Positions 18,075 to 25,238 of a stretch of DNA of 40,621 nt are shown piece by piece. How positions within the stretch are numbered: position 1 is the first letter of the stretch; each line of letters starts with the position of its first letter. The DNA comes from LMUY01 sp964242215 (GTDB taxonomy: Bacteria > Pseudomonadota > Alphaproteobacteria > Acetobacterales > Acetobacteraceae): assembly GCA_964242215.1 (NCBI GenBank), contig CAXTCJ010000037.1, forward strand, positions 1-40,621, in the 5' to 3' direction. The position numbers and the translations under genes were made by a program. The notes under the pieces are model-generated. The model was not told the origin of the DNA, searched no databases, and saw only the letters and a program-made list of their open reading frames with translations.

Positions 18075-20414
18075 TTGGACGGAGACGCACCGTCGGCAAC
18101 GGGGGTTGGTGCCCGGCTGGAACGGACGGAGGACGACCGCTACATGCGCGGCCGCGGCCGGTTCGTGGCCGATGTCCGGCTGCCCGGCATGCTGGACATC
18201 GCGTTTGTCCGCAGCCTGCTCGCGCACGCCCGGCTGCGTGCCGTCCACAAACCGGTGGGCGGCCGCGTGTTCACCGCGGAGGACCTGGCGGGGGTTAACG
18301 GCATCAGAGCCGATTCCGGTCTGGCCGGCTTTCGCAGCTCCGTCCAGCCGATCCTTGCCACGGGCAAGCTGCGCTACGTGGGGGAGCCGATCGCCGCTTG
18401 CCTCGCACCCACCCGCGCCGAAGCGGAAGACTTGGCCGAGCAGGTACAACTCGATCTCGAGGAACTGCCGGCGGTCGCGGACATGGCCAATGCCCGCGAT
18501 CCCGCGGCCCCGCTCGTCCACGAGCACTGGGCGGAGAACGTGTTCCTCGAGACAGATGTCGACATCGGGTTCGATGCCGCCGTGGCCGGTGCCGCCGTCA
18601 CGTTCCACACCGAGTTGCGCACCGCCCGGCAATGCATGGCGCCGATCGAGGGGCGCGGTGTAGTCGCGGTTTGGGACAACCAGGCCGAACAGCTCGTCGT
18701 GACCACGTCCACCCAGCAGCCGCACATCGTGCGCAGCGGGTTGGCGGAGTGCCTGGCGATGGATGAGGGGCGCATCCGTGTGATCGCGCCGGATGTAGGG
18801 GGAGGGTTCGGCTACAAGGGCGTCCTGCTGGCCGAAGAGGTTTGCGCAGCCTTCCTGACCATGAAGCTGCGGCGGCCTGTGCGCTGGATCGAGGACAGGC
18901 GCGAGCATCTGACCGGCGGCGCTAATTGCCGGGAGCATAGCTACGACATCACCGGATATGCCGCAGCGGACGGCACGTTGCTGGCGGTCGATTGCCTGGC
19001 CATCGTCGATTCCGGAGCCTATTCCGCCTATCCCTTCTCCGCCTGCCTGGAGGCGGCGCAGGTGGCGAGTATTCTGCCCGGGCCGTATCGCATGGTGGGA
19101 TATCGCTGCCACACCTGGTCGGTCTGCACCAACAAGCCGCCGATCCTGCCGTATCGCGGCGTGGCCCGCACGGGCGTGTGCTTCGCGATGGAGACGGTGA
19201 TGGACGGGCTGGCTCGCGCCCTGGATATGGAGCCGTGGGCGTTCCGCATGCGCAACTTGCCGGGCGCCGCAGCGATGCCGTTCACCACCATCACTGCCAA
19301 ATACTTCGACAGCGGCAACTACCCCGAGGCGTTGCGGCGCGCCGTGGATGCCATCGGCCTGCCAGCAATCCGCGCGCGGCAGGTGGCAGGCGAGACGGAC
19401 AGGCGCCGCATCGGCGTAGGCCTGTCCATCTTCTGCGAGCAGGGCGCGCATGGCACAACGGTCTATGCCGGTTGGGGCATCCCGATGGTGCCGGGCTTCG
19501 AGCAGGCAACGGCGCGGCTCACACCAGATGGGGGGCTGGAGCTGCGCGTGGGCGTGCAGAGTCATGGCCAGGGGCTGGAAACCACGCTGGCGCAGGTCGC
19601 GAGCGAGATCCTGGGCATCCACCCGGCCCGCACGCGCGTGGTGCACGGCGATACGGCGCTGACGCCCTACTCCACGGGCACGTGGGGGTCGCGTTGCATC
19701 GTCATGGCCGGTGGCGCGGTCGCCGCCGCGTCCGACATTCTGGCGCTCCGCATCCAACGCATCGCCGCCCACCTGTTGCAATGCCAGCCTGGGGACGTGA
19801 CGCTGGCCGACGGGATGGCGCACGGGCTGGCCGGCCAGGTGAGCATCGCCGAGATTGCCCGGCTTTGGTACCGCACGCCGCAGCATCTGCCGGCGGACGT
19901 GGATCCTGCGGGACTGGAGGCCATCGGCGGGTACAAGCCGCTGCGCGACAGCGGCACGTTCTCCTACGCCTGCCACGCGGCCTTGGTGGCGGTCGACCCG
20001 GCGACCGGCGCGGTCGAGCTGCTGGACTACGTGATCGTCGAGGATGGCGGCACGCTGATCAATCCACTCGTCGTCGACGGCCAAGTGATCGGTGGCGCGG
20101 CACAGGGCATCGGGACGGCGCTGTTCGAGGAGATGGCGTTCAGCGCGGACGGGCAGCCGATGGCCTCGACCTTCGCCGACTATCTGCTGCCGGGTGCGGC
20201 GGAGATGCCGCCGCTGCGGATCGAGCACATGCACACGCCCTCGCCGCTGACGCGGTTTGGCCAAAAGGGCATCGGCGAGAGCGGCGCGATCGGGCCGCCG
20301 GCCGCGATCGCCTGTGCCGTGACGGACGCTCTGCGGCCACTCGGCGTGGTGGTGACACGGCTGCCGATAGAGCCGGCGCGGCTGCGCGCCCAAATCGCGG
20401 CGGTGGGGGCGTGA
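18075..20414 (+). CDS. Molybdopterin-binding large subunit of a xanthine dehydrogenase/CO dehydrogenase-family hydroxylase
   Basis: Catalytic subunit binding molybdopterin cytosine dinucleotide, 779 residues; the family hydroxylates carbon next to N in heterocycles or oxidises aldehydes/CO. N-terminal hammerhead domain (ERTEDDRYMRGRGRFVADV ... LRYVGEPIAACLAPTRAEAE), then Mo-binding domains with VIAPDVGGGFGYKG, GVQSHGQGLETTLAQVA and GQKGIGESGAIGPPAAIA, where Glu735 is the expected base. The active-site loop reads YRGVARTG (360-367), not the AYRGAGRPE of many hydroxylases nor AYRCSFR of true CO dehydrogenase. CO is therefore not the likely substrate. Start is TTG 18075 with GGGAGGG at 18061-18067, spacing 7. 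The stop overlaps the FAD subunit as GTGA. Confidence 0.92.
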   Translation: MDGDAPSATGVGARLERTEDDRYMRGRGRFVADVRLPGMLDIAFVRSLLAHARLRAVHKPVGGRVFTAEDLAGVNGIRADSGLAGFRSSVQPILATGKLRYVGEPIAACLAPTRAEAEDLAEQVQLDLEELPAVADMANARDPAAPLVHEHWAENVFLETDVDIGFDAAVAGAAVTFHTELRTARQCMAPIEGRGVVAVWDNQAEQLVVTTSTQQPHIVRSGLAECLAMDEGRIRVIAPDVGGGFGYKGVLLAEEVCAAFLTMKLRRPVRWIEDRREHLTGGANCREHSYDITGYAAADGTLLAVDCLAIVDSGAYSAYPFSACLEAAQVASILPGPYRMVGYRCHTWSVCTNKPPILPYRGVARTGVCFAMETVMDGLARALDMEPWAFRMRNLPGAAAMPFTTITAKYFDSGNYPEALRRAVDAIGLPAIRARQVAGETDRRRIGVGLSIFCEQGAHGTTVYAGWGIPMVPGFEQATARLTPDGGLELRVGVQSHGQGLETTLAQVASEILGIHPARTRVVHGDTALTPYSTGTWGSRCIVMAGGAVAAASDILALRIQRIAAHLLQCQPGDVTLADGMAHGLAGQVSIAEIARLWYRTPQHLPADVDPAGLEAIGGYKPLRDSGTFSYACHAALVAVDPATGAVELLDYVIVEDGGTLINPLVVDGQVIGGAAQGIGTALFEEMAFSADGQPMASTFADYLLPGAAEMPPLRIEHMHTPSPLTRFGQKGIGESGAIGPPAAIACAVTDALRPLGVVVTRLPIEPARLRAQIAAVGA

Positions 20415-21199
20415 AAGCCGCCGCGTTCGACTTTGCCGTGGCGGACACCCTGGCCGTCGCGCTGGAGCATTTGGTGGCTGCTGGCGCCAGGCCGTTGGCC
20501 GGGGGACAGTCGCTGGGTCCGATGATGAACCTGCGCCTCGCCCGTCCCGCGATGGTGGTCGAGCTGTCGCGCGCGGCCGAGCTGCGGCGCACGGTGGATG
20601 AGGGCCGGGCCGTGCTGTACGGCGCCACGACCACCCACGCCGAAATCGAGGACGGCGCGGTGCCGGACGCAACCCCCGGCTGGCTGGCGGCCATCGCCGG
20701 CGGCATCGCCTATCGCGCCGTGCGCAACCGCGGCACGATCGGCGGCAGCCTCGCCCACGCCGACCCGGCGGCCGACTGGCTGGTGTCACTGTCCGCCCTC
20801 GGAGCAGAGGTCGTGCTGGCCGGACCACGCGGGGAGCGCGTGGTGGCCATGCCGGGCTTCATCACCGGGCCGTTCAGCACCGTGCTGGCGCCGGGCGAGG
20901 TGGTCACCGGCGTGCGGGTGCCGAGGCCCGAGACGGGTGCGCGCTGGGGCTACTGGAAGTTCACGCGCAAGATCGGGGAGTTCGCCAAGGCAAGTGCGGC
21001 GGTGCTGCTGGACGGCTCTCGTTCGCGGATTGCGGTGGGCGCGCTGGAACAAGTGCCCATCCTGCTGCCGCTATCGGCGTTGGACGACCCGGAAGCCGCT
21101 TTGCATGCCGCATTGGCCGGCCGTGAACCCGGCTCGCTCGCGCTGCATGCGGTTGCCGTCGCGCGCGCGGCAGCCATTGCATCTGGGACGCCGCAATGA
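20411..21199 (+). CDS. FAD-binding medium subunit of the molybdenum hydroxylase (CoxM type)
   Basis: 262 residues with the FAD motifs ARPLAGGQSLGPMMNLRLA (about 26-44) and RNRGTIGGSLAHADPAADW, then the C-terminal CO-dehydrogenase flavoprotein domain. It passes electrons from the Fe-S subunit to an acceptor. The start is GTG at 20411 overlapping the previous stop (GTGA); the frame is open far upstream, but only this start fits the domain edge. The stop overlaps the next ATG as ATGA. Slightly short of the usual 280-290 residues because the C-terminal domain is compact. Confidence 0.92.
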   Translation: MKAAAFDFAVADTLAVALEHLVAAGARPLAGGQSLGPMMNLRLARPAMVVELSRAAELRRTVDEGRAVLYGATTTHAEIEDGAVPDATPGWLAAIAGGIAYRAVRNRGTIGGSLAHADPAADWLVSLSALGAEVVLAGPRGERVVAMPGFITGPFSTVLAPGEVVTGVRVPRPETGARWGYWKFTRKIGEFAKASAAVLLDGSRSRIAVGALEQVPILLPLSALDDPEAALHAALAGREPGSLALHAVAVARAAAIASGTPQ

Positions 21200-22338
21200 G
21201 TCTGACCCTAAGCCTGCGAGTGAATGGCGAGGACTGCTCGACGGACGTGGAACCGCGCACCCATCTGGCAGACATGGTGCGGGACGAGCTGTTGCTGACC
21301 GGGACACATCTCGGCTGCGAGCACGGCGTGTGCGGCGCGTGTACGCTGATGCTGGACGGCCGGCCGGTGCGGTCCTGCTTGACGCTCGCGGCAGCTTGCG
21401 CCGGCGCGGACGTGCGCACGATCGAGGGGTTCGAGGACGACGCACTGATGGCGGCACTGCGCCAGGCGTTCAAACGCCATCATGCGCTGCAGTGCGGCTA
21501 CTGTACGCCGGGCATGCTGGTCACTGCCTACGACATCGTGCGGCGGTTCCCCGACGCGAGCGAGACGCGGATCCGGATCGAGCTTGCCGGCAATCTGTGC
21601 CGCTGCACCGGCTATGCCGGGATCGTCGCCGCCATTGCGGAGGTGGCCGGCGCCGGGCTGACCGCGGCGGTGCAGCCCGCCACGCGCGCGGCTATACCGT
21701 CCAGCGTGGCTGTGCGCACCAAGCCGGCGAGCACCCTGGCTGAGCCGGCGCGCGCCTGGACAGTCCCTGACCTGTCCGGTGCGGCGACGCTCACGCGGCA
21801 GTTCGATCTTCCTCGGCCGGCCAATGCCGCCTGGAAGCTGTTGCATGATATCGATACAGTCGCTGCCTGCGTGCCCGGCGCCGCGCTGACCCGGGTCGAC
21901 GGTGACGAACTGGAGGGCAACCTTGCCGTGGCGATCGGCCCGATGCGCGCCACGTTCGGCGGGCGGGCCCGCATCACCTATGACGATGTAGCGCGGTCCG
22001 GGACGTTGACCGGCGGGGCCGGCGACCAGGCGACGCGGTCAGAAGCTGTCGGCGCGCTGACGTTTCGGTTGCTCGAAGCCAGCGCCGAGAGCTGCGCCGT
22101 GCACGCGGAGATCCGCTACCGTCTGACCGGCCCGCTCGCGCAGGCAGGCCGTCCGGCGATCGTGGCAGGCGTAGTGGACCTGATGTTGCAACGCTTCAGC
22201 GCAAACATCGTGGCGACAGCCGCCGGACAAGAAGCCGACGTGCGGCCGATAAAAGGCTTACGCATGCTGGCCAGCATTTTGGTGCAGGCAGTCCGGCGCT
22301 GGTCCAGTCGACCCTTTAAACCGCGACCGCTCCCGTAG
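21196..22338 (+). CDS. [2Fe-2S] small subunit fused to a CoxG-like SRPBCC domain
   Basis: 380 residues. Residues 1-155 are a complete CoxS-type subunit: plant-type cluster Cys41, Cys46, Cys49, Cys61 (LGCEHGVCGAC) and second cluster Cys100, Cys103, Cys135, Cys137 (QCGYCTPGM, NLCRCTGY). After an Ala/Pro-rich linker (about 156-195), residues 199-345 are a carbon-monoxide-dehydrogenase subunit G domain (FDLPRPANAAWKLLHDIDTV, CVPGAALTRVDGDELEGN, RYRLTGPLAQAGRPAIV). CoxG proteins are known as separate membrane-associated partners of these enzymes; one has been linked to quinone/electron transfer. A fusion would tie this to the hydroxylase. The long C-terminal basic tail (RRWSSRPFKPRPLP) may touch membrane. 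ATGA overlap with the FAD subunit. Confidence 0.92.
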   Translation: MSLTLSLRVNGEDCSTDVEPRTHLADMVRDELLLTGTHLGCEHGVCGACTLMLDGRPVRSCLTLAAACAGADVRTIEGFEDDALMAALRQAFKRHHALQCGYCTPGMLVTAYDIVRRFPDASETRIRIELAGNLCRCTGYAGIVAAIAEVAGAGLTAAVQPATRAAIPSSVAVRTKPASTLAEPARAWTVPDLSGAATLTRQFDLPRPANAAWKLLHDIDTVAACVPGAALTRVDGDELEGNLAVAIGPMRATFGGRARITYDDVARSGTLTGGAGDQATRSEAVGALTFRLLEASAESCAVHAEIRYRLTGPLAQAGRPAIVAGVVDLMLQRFSANIVATAAGQEADVRPIKGLRMLASILVQAVRRWSSRPFKPRPLP

Positions 22339-22366
22339 GGTGGGGTGCGCTTTGGCACCCCACCAC
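22335..22366. repeat. 32-bp palindromic repeat, copy 1 (REP-like/bidirectional terminator)
   Basis: Stem GGTGGGGTGC (22339-22348), 6-nt loop, GCACCCCACC (22355-22364). The same 32 bp occur without mismatch at 25185-25216. It overlaps the stop of the Fe-S/CoxG gene and lies between convergent genes, so it can end transcription from both sides. Sequences of this GTAGGGTG type are common dispersed palindromes in proteobacteria. Confidence 0.8.
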
Positions 22367-22403
22367 AAGCCCGTCGGGTGGTCGGTCCAACGGTATCGCT
22401 GTA

Positions 22404-23681
22404 TTAGGCCGCAACCGCCACCGGCAGGATCGAGGCATCGGAGTCGAAGCGCAGCCCTGCCCGCAAGCAGAAGCTCGGCTGCAACAGCCGCTCCGCCACG
22501 ACCGTGTTGCTATCGTTGTCGGACAGCGCGAACCGCCCCCGTAAATCGTCCAGCACCGACACATCCGCCACCCGGCCAACCGCCAGCGAGCCGATCTCCT
22601 CCGACCGGCCGAGCATCGCCGCCGGGTTGGTCGTCACCATCGGGACCACCTCCGGCAGGCTCAGGCCTAGCGCCATCATCGAGCTCATCGCCTGGGTCAG
22701 GCTGAACTTGGCCTGGCCCTTGAACGGGTGGTTCTCCTCATCGGCATGTTCGGCGGGCGTGCCGGGGGGCGGCGGCACATGCGTGTTGTAGCCGTGCATG
22801 TCGGCACCGAGCGTGTGCGGCACGATGCCGGCGGCCAGCGCCATGCGGGCGAGGCGGTAGGAGAAGTGGCTGCCGTGGCCGACGTCGATCTTCAGCCCGC
22901 GGTCGAGCGCCGCCTGGATCACGGGATGCACCTGGCCGGACTGATCCACGAAGCCGCCGGGATGCTTGGTGAACGGATGGGCCAGGATGTCGCCCTCGCG
23001 CAACAGCGGAATGACGCGGGCGAGGATGGTATCCACGTCCTCGCCATTCGTGCCGCTCTCGGGCAGGCCCCATAACTGGCCAAAATGCACGTAGACCGGC
23101 AAGTCTGCCTCCCGCCCGATCTCGGCGGCCATCTCGATCACGCGGATGCCCCAGCGGGCGAAGCCGCCGATCTCGGCATGCGCCTTGATGCCGCGCACGA
23201 TGTCTGGGTTGGCGCGCGCCGCGGCCACGGTTGCCGCCACGTCCACGCCGTCCGGGCTGTACAGCTTCGGGTAGAAATGCCCCTCCAAGCCGCCGACGAG
23301 GTAGGCGGACAGGAAGGCGTACACCCGGGTGGCGGCCGGCTCGGCGCAGAAGTGGCGGAAGCCCGGCAGTGTCATGCAGGACGGGCCGCCCTGGTCCACC
23401 ACGGTCGTAACGCCCGATTGCACGCCCACCAAGTCGGGCGCCAGGCCGAACCGGCCGGTGACGTATTGGTAGACGTGGGCGTGGGTGTCGATCATGCCGG
23501 GCAGCACCAGCTTGCCACGCACATCCGCCACCTCCGTCCGGCCCTGCGGCACGATGTCCGGCGCCACCGCAGCGATCCGGCCGCCGCTGACCAGCACGTC
23601 CATTACGCCGTCGAGCCCGGAGGCGGGGCAGATCACGTGGCCACCGCGGAGCAGGGTATCTTGCATCGGAACGATAGCCAT
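22404..23681 (-). CDS. Amidohydrolase/deacetylase family metallohydrolase
   Basis: 425-residue TIM-barrel hydrolase of the dihydroorotase/adenine-deaminase-like superfamily that cleaves C-N bonds. Metal ligands visible: His67 and His69 (GMIDTHAHVYQY), probable carboxylated Lys166 (GIKAHAE), His199 (YVHFGQ), His235 (LAHPF), Asp294 (LGADMHGYNT). N- and C-terminal beta strands form the usual composite domain (GKLVLPG; GSLAVGRVADVSVLD). Start ATG 23681 is preceded by GGAGGC at a spacing of 5; the longer frame to 23732 is rejected. Last gene of the long minus-strand operon, 97 bp after the second monooxygenase. It may hydrolyse an amide or ureido intermediate; the exact substrate is unknown. Confidence 0.88.
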   Translation of the reverse strand: MAIVPMQDTLLRGGHVICPASGLDGVMDVLVSGGRIAAVAPDIVPQGRTEVADVRGKLVLPGMIDTHAHVYQYVTGRFGLAPDLVGVQSGVTTVVDQGGPSCMTLPGFRHFCAEPAATRVYAFLSAYLVGGLEGHFYPKLYSPDGVDVAATVAAARANPDIVRGIKAHAEIGGFARWGIRVIEMAAEIGREADLPVYVHFGQLWGLPESGTNGEDVDTILARVIPLLREGDILAHPFTKHPGGFVDQSGQVHPVIQAALDRGLKIDVGHGSHFSYRLARMALAAGIVPHTLGADMHGYNTHVPPPPGTPAEHADEENHPFKGQAKFSLTQAMSSMMALGLSLPEVVPMVTTNPAAMLGRSEEIGSLAVGRVADVSVLDDLRGRFALSDNDSNTVVAERLLQPSFCLRAGLRFDSDASILPVAVAA

Positions 23682-23778
23682 GGGCGCCTCCGGTAAAGCC
23701 CGGACGCTAACGCGTGCCCGGTGCGCTTTCAACGATCTTCCGAGCCCCAGGATGCCTCAGCCGCTACCGGGTCACACC

Positions 23779-25137
23779 CTAATCAGACGCCAGGCGAGCG
23801 CCCTCACGCGACGCGACGTAGCGGTTCACGTGCGATTTCAGCCCCAGGTTCTCTCGGAGCGTCTTGCCCTCGTACGCCGTACGGAACCGCCCGCGCCGTT
23901 GCAGTTCGGGCGTGACGAAACGGATGAAGTCCTCGCAGCCGCCCGGAAGCTGGTTCGGCGTGACGTTGAAACCGTCGCAGCACTCGGCATCCATCCACGC
24001 TTCCATCCGGTCGCAAATGTCGGCTGCGGTGCCGATCACCGCACTGCCCCCCTCGCCGGCTAAATGCTGGCACATCTCACGGATGGTCCAATTATTCTCC
24101 CGCACCCGCTTCATCAGCCGCTCCTGGCTGGAACGGACCTGTGCCTCGACCTGCGGTTCCGGGACCGGGCCATCGACGGGGAAGCCGGACAGGTCGCCCA
24201 GTGCGTTGTAGGCCCGCGCCAACCCGACCAGCGGGTCCACCAACTCCTGCAGCTCGTCGTACTTAGCTTGCGCCTCAGCCCGGGTCGCGCCGACGATGGG
24301 GCGGATGGCGGGCATGATCTTCAGGTCGTCCCAGTCGCGGCCATACTTCGCGAGGCGGCCCTTCACGTCGTCGTAATACGCCTTCGCCGCCGGAATGTTG
24401 TCTTGCGAGGCGTACACCACGTCGGCAGATTCCGCGGCGATCTCACGCCCGGGCTCGCTCGCGCCGGCTTGCACCATGATAGGACGGCCCTGCGGCATGC
24501 GGGCGACGTTCAGCGGGCCTTTGACCTGGAAGTGCTTCCCCATGTGGTTCAGCAGATGCAGCTTGCTCTCATCGTAGAACTGGCTGTTGGCGCGGTCGTA
24601 GACGAAGGCATCAGGTTCCCAGGTGTCCCACAGGCCCTTCACCACCTCGACGAACTCGGCCGCGCGTTCATAGCGCGTGTCGTAGTCCAGGTGCTTGGCG
24701 CGGTTGAAGTTCTGCGCTTCGGCGTCGGACCATGAGGTGACGATGTTCCAGCCCGCGCGACCGCCACTGATCAGGTCCAGCGTCGCGAACTTGCGGGCGA
24801 TGTGGAACGGCTCGTTGTAGGTGGTGGAGGCCGTGGTCACCAGGCCGACATGCTTCGTCACCGCCGCCAGCGCCGGCAGCAGCGTCATCGGCTCCATCTC
24901 CACGATCTCGTAGCCGGAGCGGGCCAGGGAGCCGCGCGGCAGGTCCTTTTCCCGCACGCCGATGCCGTCGGCGAAGAAGATCATGTCGAACAGGCCCTGC
25001 TCCGCCAATTGGGCGTTGCGGACATAGTGGTCGAACCGCAGTGTGCCATCCGCCGGCGTGGCCGGGTGGCGCCAGGCGGACACGTGGTAACCCAAACCCC
25101 GCATGGACATGCCGAGCTTCATCTGCCGCTTTGCCAT
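23779..25137 (-). CDS. NtaA/SnaA/DszA-family FMNH2-dependent monooxygenase (second copy)
   Basis: 452 residues with the same landmarks as the copy at 8778: KLGMSMRGLGYHVSAWR, MEPMTLLPALAAVTKHVG, TASTTYNEPFHIARKFATLD, RAGWNIVTSWSDAEAQNFNR, PQGRPIMVQAGASEPGREIA, and a C-terminal GFNVTPNQLPGGCEDFIRF ... PELQRRGRFRTAY. The two are clearly different proteins, so they are not a recent duplication. A strong Shine-Dalgarno sequence (AAAGGAGCG) is 7 bp before ATG 25137. It follows the permuted binding protein in the operon, with a palindrome between them. Needs an FMN reductase supplied elsewhere. EDTA/NTA degraders also pair such an enzyme with a peptide-type ABC importer. Confidence 0.93.
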   Translation of the reverse strand: MAKRQMKLGMSMRGLGYHVSAWRHPATPADGTLRFDHYVRNAQLAEQGLFDMIFFADGIGVREKDLPRGSLARSGYEIVEMEPMTLLPALAAVTKHVGLVTTASTTYNEPFHIARKFATLDLISGGRAGWNIVTSWSDAEAQNFNRAKHLDYDTRYERAAEFVEVVKGLWDTWEPDAFVYDRANSQFYDESKLHLLNHMGKHFQVKGPLNVARMPQGRPIMVQAGASEPGREIAAESADVVYASQDNIPAAKAYYDDVKGRLAKYGRDWDDLKIMPAIRPIVGATRAEAQAKYDELQELVDPLVGLARAYNALGDLSGFPVDGPVPEPQVEAQVRSSQERLMKRVRENNWTIREMCQHLAGEGGSAVIGTAADICDRMEAWMDAECCDGFNVTPNQLPGGCEDFIRFVTPELQRRGRFRTAYEGKTLRENLGLKSHVNRYVASREGARLASD

Positions 25138-25184
25138 TGTTTCGCTCCTTTGTATTTAGCAGAACTGCCGTCTACGCCGACCTC

Positions 25185-25216
25185 GTAGGGTGGGGTGCGC
25201 TTTGGCACCCCACCAC
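25185..25216. repeat. 32-bp palindromic repeat, copy 2 (inside the operon)
   Basis: Identical to 22335-22366: stem arms GGTGGGGTGC and GCACCCCACC around a 6-nt loop. Here it sits between two co-directional genes (binding protein and monooxygenase), where it could protect the upstream mRNA or lower downstream expression. Outside the shared 32 bp (plus one C on the left) the flanks differ, which is what a mobile or dispersed palindrome would show. Confidence 0.8.
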
Positions 25217-25238
25217 GTCCGCGCGGTCGTGCGGCTCC

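Noticed and set aside
17823..20828. Very long open frame of about 1000 codons on the minus strand
   Set aside because: It is antisense to the Mo-hydroxylase large and FAD subunits, is Arg/His/Ala-rich without domains, and arises from GC-rich codon bias of the plus-strand genes.
18075..22338. Calling the Mo-hydroxylase an aerobic CO dehydrogenase
   Set aside because: The large subunit lacks the AYRCSFR loop of true CoxL, so only the family name is justified.
22335..25216. Reading the two identical palindromes as insertion-sequence ends or att sites
   Set aside because: The DNA between them carries ordinary operon genes with no transposase or integrase, and no target-site duplication is visible.
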